A stretch of DNA of 14,697 nucleotides from an uncultured Campylobacter sp. (GTDB lineage Bacteria; Campylobacterota; Campylobacteria; Campylobacterales; Campylobacteraceae), in assembly GCA_934728065.1 (NCBI GenBank), contig CAKVDW010000026.1, positions 1 to 14,697 of the forward strand, written 5' to 3'. Position 1 is the stretch's first letter. Every line of letters begins with the position of its first letter. The translations under genes were made by a program, and so were the position numbers. The notes under the pieces were generated by a model. It was not told the DNA's origin and made no database searches. It saw only the letters and a list, made by a program, of their open reading frames with translations. Positions 7,448-14,697 of this stretch are shown here, piece after piece.

Positions 7448-7469
7448 CAAAGACAAAAGACTTTGTTTT
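7448..7469 (+). terminator. Weak hairpin plus T4 after dcuC
   Basis: CAAAG (7448-7452), an 8-base loop, CTTTG (7461-7465), then TTTT. It lies in the 82-base gap between the convergent dcuC and recJ. The stem is only 5 bp, so this is a candidate only. Confidence 0.3.
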
Positions 7470-7510
7470 AAGGGCTTTGTAAAAGAAAATCTTTCATTTG
7501 ATGAGGTTGA

Positions 7511-10730
<3,220 letters not shown>

Positions 10731-10738
10731 CTAAATTT

Positions 10739-10748
10739 ATCTTATATA
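10739..10748 (-). promoter_or_regulatory. Probable -10 region for pyrG-recJ
   Basis: On the minus strand TATATAAGAT provides overlapping -10 matches (TATAAG, TATATA) about 40 bases before the pyrG ATG. No clear -35 is seen. Confidence 0.4.
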
Positions 10749-10896
10749 AATCCCATTTTATGAGCTTTGCCCTGTTTGTTTGCCTAAAAATTCACGCTTT
10801 GGCGCAAATTTTTACATTTGCTTGGCAAATTTTAGCCTAAATTTATGAATTTTAAAACAAAATTTTGCAAAAATTTAAACTAAAATTCACTCTACT

Positions 10897-10906
10897 TGAT
10901 TATAAT
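10897..10906 (+). promoter_or_regulatory. Promoter for thyX with perfect TATAAT
   Basis: TGAT (10897-10900) directly precedes TATAAT (10901-10906). It is the best -10 in this gap. If used, transcription starts near 10913 and thyX has a leader of about 160 bases, much longer than the other leaders in the window. Confidence 0.5.
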
Positions 10907-10927
10907 TTCGCAAGTATTTTGACAAGG

Positions 10928-10948
10928 CAAATTTAAGCCTTAAATTTG
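10928..10948 (+). repeat. Perfect inverted repeat (9-bp stem, 3-base loop) in the thyX leader
   Basis: CAAATTTAA at 10928-10936 and TTAAATTTG at 10940-10948 around the loop GCC. It would sit about 15 bases into the predicted transcript. It is not followed by a T-run, so it does not look like a classic terminator. It could stabilise the 5' end or bind a regulator as DNA. Confidence 0.5.
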
Positions 10949-11073
10949 ATGATTTTACAAGGCAAGGGCTTTGAGTGCTTGAATTTGTGCGAGCATAAAG
11001 GGCGCAAAAGGCGCATTTAAGCTCATCGAGCAAGATTTGCAAAAGCGCACAAAAGCCACGCCATAAAGGACAA

Positions 11074-11691
11074 ATGATGATTATCACCTTACTTTCGCAC
11101 ACGGACTTAAAGGTCTGCTCCCACGCCATACGCACCTGCTGGCAAAGCTTTGCCAAAAGCGATGACGGCGGGGCTGTGGATAAAGAGCTTATCGACAGGG
11201 TAGGCAACAAATTCAAGCACGCTTCGACTTTGGAGCATTTAAACTACGCGTTTTACATTCAGGGCATTTCGCGGGCGTGCTTGCAAGAGCTTGCCCGCCA
11301 TCGCCACGCAAGTTTGAGCGTCAAATCCACGCGCTACACCCTTAAAGAACTGCGAAATGAAAGCGAATTTAAGCAAGGCGAGTTTGAGCGAGCCGCCAAA
11401 TACCTTGTGTTAAGCGGCAATGAAAGCGTGGATAATGCGAGCATAGCGGCACTTGAAAACCTACGCCTTATCCTGCAAAGCACCATTAGCCTTGACATAG
11501 CAAAGTATTGCCTAGTCGAAAGCTACAAAACTGAGCTTACTTGGACGGTAAATGCCCGCTCTTTGCAAAATTTCTTGCATTTAAGAAGTGGCAAAAGCGC
11601 ACTTTGGGAGATACAAAAGCTCGCTCACGCCATATATAACGCCTTGCCAGATGAGCATAAATTTTTGTTTGAAAACTTTTTAAACAAATAA
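11074..11691 (+). CDS. thyX: Flavin-dependent thymidylate synthase ThyX
   Basis: Methylates dUMP to dTMP using methylene-tetrahydrofolate, FAD and NADPH. It replaces ThyA in Campylobacter and Helicobacter. About 205 aa. The ThyX signature RHRx7S is at 75-85 within RHRHASLSVKSTRYT. HASTLEHLNYAFYIQGISRA and SLDIAKYC-ESYKTELT match C. jejuni ThyX closely as I remember it. The start is ambiguous: ATGATG at 11074-11079 follows AAGGA at 11066-11070. The second ATG (11077) gives the six-base spacing usual here and the family's MxIT opening, so the protein is probably 204 aa. The gene is divergent from pyrG and codirectional with the polyamine gene 87 bases on. Confidence 0.96.
   Translation: MMIITLLSHTDLKVCSHAIRTCWQSFAKSDDGGAVDKELIDRVGNKFKHASTLEHLNYAFYIQGISRACLQELARHRHASLSVKSTRYTLKELRNESEFKQGEFERAAKYLVLSGNESVDNASIAALENLRLILQSTISLDIAKYCLVESYKTELTWTVNARSLQNFLHLRSGKSALWEIQKLAHAIYNALPDEHKFLFENFLNK
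11664..11688 (+). terminator. AT-only hairpin overlapping the end of thyX
   Basis: TTTGTTTGAAA at 11664-11674 can pair with TTTTAAACAAA at 11678-11688, an 11-bp stem with one G-T wobble and the loop ACT. A T7 run follows only after about 15 bases (11704-11710). The stem is weak in G+C, so termination here is uncertain. Confidence 0.3.
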
Positions 11692-11726
11692 TTCTTGTAG
11701 AGATTTTTTTAAAGATTTAAATTTTT

Positions 11727-11735
11727 TGCTAAAAT
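11727..11735 (+). promoter_or_regulatory. Extended -10 promoter for the carboxyspermidine dehydrogenase gene
   Basis: TGC (11727-11729) plus TAAAAT (11730-11735) after a T-rich stretch, giving a leader of about 35 bases before the ATG at 11779. The gene is therefore probably not dependent on thyX transcription. Confidence 0.5.
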
Positions 11736-11778
11736 TTGCCTAAAAATTCAGCAGTGGATTTCATAAAAAGGAGTCAAA

Positions 11779-12987
11779 ATGAGTCATATTTTAATCATAG
11801 GTGCAGGCGGAGTAAGCCGCGTAGCTACCATTAAATGCGCGATGAACGCGGACACTTTCACGCAAATCACCCTAGCAAGCCGCACGAAAAGCAAATGCGA
11901 TGAAATCGCAAAATTCATCAAAGAACGCCTCAATGTCAGCATAAACACAGCCCAAATCAACGCTGATGATAGCAAGGCAGTAGCAAGGCTTGCAAGCGAC
12001 ATAAAGGCGGATTTGCTTTTAAATGTCGCCTTGCCTTACCAAGATTTGACACTAATGGACGCTTGCGTAGAGGCGAAAATTCCTTATATCGACACGGCAA
12101 ATTACGAGCATCCTGATGTGGCTAAATTTGAGTATAAAGAGCAATGGGCGCGGGACGAAAAATTCAAAAAAGCTGGAATTTTAGGGCTTTTGGGAAGTGG
12201 TTTTGACCCTGGTGTTACAAATGTTTTTTGCGCTTACGCTCAGCAAAATCTCTTTGATGAGATTCATTTTATCGACATACTTGATTGCAACGCTGGCGAC
12301 CACGGCTACGCCTTTGCGACAAATTTTAACCCTGAGATAAACTTGCGTGAAGTGAGCGCAAAGGGGCGTTTTTGGCAAAATGGCGAGTGGATTGAAACCG
12401 CTCCTGTGTCGGTGAAAATGCAGTGGAACTACCCAGAAGTTGGGGTAAAGGACAGCTATTTGCTTTATCACGAAGAGCTTGAAAGTTTGGTGAAAAACAT
12501 TCGCGGGCTTAGGCGAATTCGCTTTTTTATGACCTTTTCGCAAAGCTATCTCATGCATATGAAATGCCTTAAAAATGTGGGAATGCTAGGCATCAAACCC
12601 GTGCTTCATCAAGGGCGCGAGATAGTGCCTATCGAGTTTTTAAAGACGCTTTTGCCAGACCCTGCAAGCCTTGGAGCGCGCACAAAGGGCTACACGAACA
12701 TAGGTTGCGTGATTCGTGGCGTAAAGGACGGCAAGCAAAGGCAAGTGTATATCTACAATGTCTGCAAACACGAAGAGTGCTTTGCTGAGACGGGCGCGCA
12801 AGCGGTGAGCTACACCACAGGCGTGCCAGCGATGATAGGCGCAAAGCTCGTGGCAACGGGCGTTTGGAGCGGTGCGGGTGTGAAAAATATGGAAGAATTT
12901 GACGCAAAGCCCTTTATGGACGAGTTAAACAAGCAAGGCTTGCCGTGGAAAATTTTAGAAATGTCGCCAAGTTTGGGAGATGAGTGA
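11779..12987 (+). CDS. Carboxyspermidine/carboxynorspermidine dehydrogenase (saccharopine dehydrogenase family)
   Basis: Condenses aspartate semialdehyde with putrescine (or diaminopropane) and reduces the product with NADPH to carboxyspermidine. This is the aminopropyltransferase-independent polyamine route known from Vibrio and C. jejuni; the partner decarboxylase NspC is not in the window. 402 aa. The N-terminal Rossmann motif is IIGAGGVSRVA (6-16). YIDTANYEHPDV and GSGFDPGVTNVF are conserved family blocks. The C-terminal part HEECFAETGAQAVSYTTGVP completes the catalytic domain. Start ATG 11779 has a strong AAGGAG at 11768-11773. The gene is GC-rich (35 of 60 in the line 12661-12720). True lysine-pathway saccharopine dehydrogenase is the less likely alternative, given the taxonomic context. 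Confidence 0.9.
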   Translation: MSHILIIGAGGVSRVATIKCAMNADTFTQITLASRTKSKCDEIAKFIKERLNVSINTAQINADDSKAVARLASDIKADLLLNVALPYQDLTLMDACVEAKIPYIDTANYEHPDVAKFEYKEQWARDEKFKKAGILGLLGSGFDPGVTNVFCAYAQQNLFDEIHFIDILDCNAGDHGYAFATNFNPEINLREVSAKGRFWQNGEWIETAPVSVKMQWNYPEVGVKDSYLLYHEELESLVKNIRGLRRIRFFMTFSQSYLMHMKCLKNVGMLGIKPVLHQGREIVPIEFLKTLLPDPASLGARTKGYTNIGCVIRGVKDGKQRQVYIYNVCKHEECFAETGAQAVSYTTGVPAMIGAKLVATGVWSGAGVKNMEEFDAKPFMDELNKQGLPWKILEMSPSLGDE

Positions 12988-13070
12988 GTGCAGGCTTTTT
13001 CTTTGGGCGCATTTTGCGTGAATTTGCTGAAAAATGAGAGTAAAATTTGGCTTAATCAAGGACGCAAACG

Positions 13071-13502
13071 ATGAAAAAACTTCTTTTTGCTCTCTTTTGC
13101 TGTGCTGTGGCGTTTGGAGACAATGCCTTGCGCGTGGGCGACACGCAAAGACTTGAATTTAGCGCAGTGCAAAATGCTTATGATGAGTATAAGGGCGTAT
13201 TTGTGGCGTTTGACAAGGGTGCGAGTATTTTGCAAAGCTATGAAAAGCTCGCTAAAATCCACGCTATCGTTGATGAGAGTGATTTAAGCAGCCCAAATGA
13301 CGCTGATGGCTGTGCTTGTTATGGCTTAATGCCCAAAATCCACTTATACCAAGACTTCAACCATAAAGACAATACCTACTTGTGGCAAGGCACTAAAAAG
13401 CTTACTATCAAGCGAAAATGTTGGGGTGCTGGACATTTTTATTTTGAATTTGAAGAGTTAAAAGGCGGAGTGCAAATCACTACGAAATTCAGCAGAGATT
13501 AA
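13071..13502 (+). CDS. Small exported protein of unknown function
   Basis: 143 aa. A clear signal peptide (MKKLLFALFCCAVAFG, probable cut before D17 or N18) predicts a periplasmic protein of about 127 residues. The mature part has three Cys: 81 and 83 in DGCACYG, and 117 in KRKCWG. It also has an aromatic C-terminal half (YLWQGTKKLTIK, GHFYFEFEEL) that reads like beta strands. I do not recognise a family. AAGGA at 13058-13062 lies eight bases before the ATG, and TAAAAT at 13041-13046 is a possible -10. It follows the polyamine gene by 83 bases and is convergent with the TM2 pair. Nothing around it points to a role. The open frame, signal peptide and site together make it a likely real gene. 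Confidence 0.75.
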   Translation: MKKLLFALFCCAVAFGDNALRVGDTQRLEFSAVQNAYDEYKGVFVAFDKGASILQSYEKLAKIHAIVDESDLSSPNDADGCACYGLMPKIHLYQDFNHKDNTYLWQGTKKLTIKRKCWGAGHFYFEFEELKGGVQITTKFSRD

Positions 13503-13521
13503 AACAAAGTTTTAAAATACT

Positions 13522-13567
13522 CCAAAATTTACAGCATTTTGGCGTGGTAGCGCATTTATTAAAATGC
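13522..13567. terminator. Two adjacent hairpins in the convergent gap, possible terminators
   Basis: CCAAAAT (13522-13528) pairs with ATTTTGG (13536-13542) around a 7-base loop, and GCATTT (13552-13557) pairs with AAATGC (13562-13567) around ATTA. They lie between the exported-protein gene and the converging TM2 genes. Neither has a clean T-run, so the call is tentative. The 10-mer CCAAAATTTA also occurs twice directly, at 13522 and 13567. Confidence 0.35.
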
Positions 13568-13587
13568 CAAAATTTAGCGAGTATCAT

Positions 13588-14049
13588 TCACTGCAAGGCT
13601 TGATAAATTTTGTTTAAATTGTCATTTTTTATGCCAACAAACACAAGATAAATATCTATCATCCACCATACATTGTATGTTATAAGACTAATCACTCCAA
13701 TCCTGTAAAATAAAGATTCGTGTAAAGTCGCCATTAATGACCAATTGTTTGTTGGTGTTACACCGCTTATAGTAATAAGAAATGCCGAAATCAGCATTAC
13801 ATAAGTTAAAATCCATAGTGCAAGTTTGGTTATACCTAGTTTTATATCGCCCTTATAAAACCTATCTACACCCAAAGTGCCAAAGAGGCCAGATATAAAT
13901 AAACCCATAGTAGGATTCCTAAGATTTAAGAGCATAAGTTTATGCAAACTTTGCTCGCCTGCTTGCTCTAATATAGGTTGAAGGGCTGAACCAGCATTAC
14001 TTGGGATTTTGTGCTTAACGCTTGTTAAAAATATATTCGCGCTATCCAT
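13588..14049 (-). CDS. TM2-domain membrane protein (second of a tandem pair)
   Basis: 153 aa. A soluble N-terminal part of about 44 residues is followed by a TM2-type block: NPTMGLFISGLFGTLGVDRFYKGD (45-68) with the signature GxDRFYKG, then LGITK, and at the far end WWMIDIYLVFVGIKNDN (128-144) with the conserved W...D. In ordinary TM2 domains these parts span roughly 50 residues and two membrane helices. Here about 90 residues separate the ends and add one or two helices (TYVMLISAFLITISG, YRIGVISLITYNVWW). Start ATG 14049 with GGAAG at 14055-14059. It overlaps the upstream gene's stop by eight bases, so the two are surely cotranscribed. The function of bacterial TM2 proteins of this kind is not established. 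Confidence 0.82.
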   Translation of the reverse strand: MDSANIFLTSVKHKIPSNAGSALQPILEQAGEQSLHKLMLLNLRNPTMGLFISGLFGTLGVDRFYKGDIKLGITKLALWILTYVMLISAFLITISGVTPTNNWSLMATLHESLFYRIGVISLITYNVWWMIDIYLVFVGIKNDNLNKIYQALQ

Positions 14050-14473
14050 TTTTTGCTTCCAAAATTTTAGAGATTTTTATCATATTGTCGTGTTTTATGC
14101 CTCGATGCACGAGAAAAATATCAGCCACAAACCACGCCCACGCTAGAAGATAACACGCAAACCACAGCATAAGCCCTGTAATGCTTAAATGCTTGCCAAG
14201 ATTATCTGCCATTACCACCGCGCCAACACTCGCAAGAATGATAGCGAAAAAAATGGTTTTAACAAGCCCCAAAATCATATCGCCTTTGTAAATTCTATCA
14301 ACACCCGGCAAAAGCATTGAAAGATAGAGCGCAAGCCAAGGGTTTTTAAATTTTGCACTTAAAATCTTCTCGCCAACACTCTCATCGGCTTTATCCAAGC
14401 TTTCTTTAAGTGGTAAAAGCACATCATCAAAAACCTTATCTTTAAGGCTAAAAAAGGCATTTTTATTTGTCAT
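14042..14473 (-). CDS. TM2-domain membrane protein (first of a tandem pair)
   Basis: 143 aa with the same plan as its neighbour. A soluble, charged N-terminus (about 43 residues) is followed by NPWLALYLSMLLPGVDRIYKGD (44-65), LGLVKTIFF, a middle hydrophobic stretch, and WFVADIFLVHRGIKHDN (114-130). The GVDRxYKGD, LGxxK and GIKxDN elements are shared with the downstream protein, while the rest differs. They are therefore old paralogues rather than a recent copy. Start ATG 14473 is preceded by an AGAAAG-type site. Its promoter (14510-14539) is one of the clearest in the window. Both ends of the conserved block probably face the cytoplasm. No enzyme motif is visible. Confidence 0.82.
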   Translation of the reverse strand: MTNKNAFFSLKDKVFDDVLLPLKESLDKADESVGEKILSAKFKNPWLALYLSMLLPGVDRIYKGDMILGLVKTIFFAIILASVGAVVMADNLGKHLSITGLMLWFACYLLAWAWFVADIFLVHRGIKHDNMIKISKILEAKNG

Positions 14474-14509
14474 CAGTTACTTTCTTTGTGTGTAAATTGT
14501 TGAGGTAAA

Positions 14510-14539
14510 ATCCTAGCAAAATTTTTGTAAATTTGTCAA
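14510..14539 (-). promoter_or_regulatory. Promoter for the TM2 gene pair, with both -35 and extended -10
   Basis: On the minus strand TTGACA (14539-14534) is separated by 18 bases from TAGGAT (14515-14510), which is preceded by TGC (14518-14516). It is the only promoter in the window with a perfect -35. The leader to the ATG at 14473 is about 30 bases. Confidence 0.55.
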
Positions 14540-14576
14540 ATTTAGCAGAATAAAATGGACTAAAATGAGAAAAATT

Positions 14577-14586
14577 TAGCTATAAT
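14577..14586 (+). promoter_or_regulatory. Promoter for the right-edge carrier gene
   Basis: TAGC followed by a perfect TATAAT (14581-14586), 46 bases before the ATG at 14633. Divergent from the TM2 promoter in a 159-base gap. Confidence 0.45.
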
Positions 14587-14632
14587 TTTTCATCTTAAAT
14601 TCAGCAAACGCTTTTTGCTTAAAAGGAAAGTT

Positions 14633-14697
14633 ATGGACTTTTTGATGATTTTTTGCACGCTTGTGGCTGTGGGCGTGGTGGCTTATTTTGTGCTGAA
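14633..14697 (+). CDS. Start of a probable second DcuC-family C4-dicarboxylate transporter (3' truncated by window edge)
   Basis: Only 21 complete codons are present, MDFLMIFCTLVAVGVVAYFV and one more residue (L), before the window ends. AAGGA at 14623-14627 is five bases upstream and a good promoter precedes it. The hydrophobic opening lines up with the start of the DcuC encoded at 6028: VGVVAYFVL against VVVVAYYIL. I infer a paralogue of that carrier. With so few residues, another membrane protein beginning with a signal anchor is quite possible. Confidence 0.5.
   Translation, partial: MDFLMIFCTLVAVGVVAYFVL

Noticed and set aside
10887..11216. 109-codon minus-strand frame across the thyX leader and the start of thyX
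   Set aside because: It is antisense to the well-supported thyX, has no family resemblance and has the Ser/Leu-rich composition typical of a shadow frame.
12181..12558. 125-codon minus-strand frame inside the polyamine dehydrogenase gene
   Set aside because: It is antisense to a conserved gene and has no plausible start site or domain.

Overview
The window is bacterial chromosome from a Campylobacterota member, most likely a Campylobacter. The evidence is the close residue-level resemblance of PyrG and ThyX to their Campylobacter jejuni counterparts as I remember them, the carboxyspermidine dehydrogenase typical of that group, AAGGA-type ribosome binding sites about 5-6 bases before the starts, and promoters that show an extended -10 (TGC followed by TAnnAT) usually without a clear -35. 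I cannot name the species. Base composition is uneven. In single 60-base lines that I counted by hand, rsuA-like, zupT, pyrG and the polyamine gene gave 47-58% G+C, while kgtP, dcuC, the zeta-like gene, the vWA gene, the first TM2 gene and the left-edge gene gave about 28-33%.

Layout, left to right. (1) 1-429: tail of a Ser/Asn/Lys-rich protein ending in a coiled-coil-like stretch and a membrane segment. (2) 588-1346: an RsuA/RluB-type rRNA pseudouridine synthase. It meets, stop codon against stop codon, a minus-strand stub (1343-1657) that looks like the N-terminal nuclease part of a restriction-modification enzyme. (3) 1707-2777, minus strand: an exported protein with a von Willebrand A-like domain whose two metal-site aspartates are asparagines. 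(4) 2948-7428, plus strand: zupT (zinc uptake), kgtP-like (2-oxoglutarate/H+ symporter), an orphan zeta-toxin-like P-loop kinase, and dcuC (C4-dicarboxylate carrier). Each appears to have its own promoter. (5) 7511-10703, minus strand: the overlapping pair pyrG-recJ. (6) 11074-12987, plus strand: thyX, preceded by a long leader with a hairpin, then the carboxyspermidine dehydrogenase gene. (7) 13071-13502: a small exported protein of unknown function. (8) 13588-14473, minus strand: two overlapping genes for TM2-domain membrane proteins. (9) 14633-end, plus strand: the first 21 codons of what looks like a second DcuC-type carrier.

Functionally, most of the window is housekeeping: nucleotide synthesis (CTP, dTMP), repair (RecJ), ribosome modification and polyamine synthesis. 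Transport of metals and TCA-cycle acids (ZupT, KgtP, DcuC and a probable second DcuC) fits an organism living on organic acids. The accessory or unexplained part is the AT-rich material: the left-edge gene, the R-M stub, the vWA protein, the zeta-like kinase and the TM2 pair. I found no tRNA, rRNA, CRISPR array, insertion sequence or long G tract of the kind used for phase variation in this genus. Nothing here can be called a new multi-gene system with confidence. The best leads are the vWA protein with the altered metal site, the extended TM2 pair, the orphan zeta-like kinase and the thyX leader.
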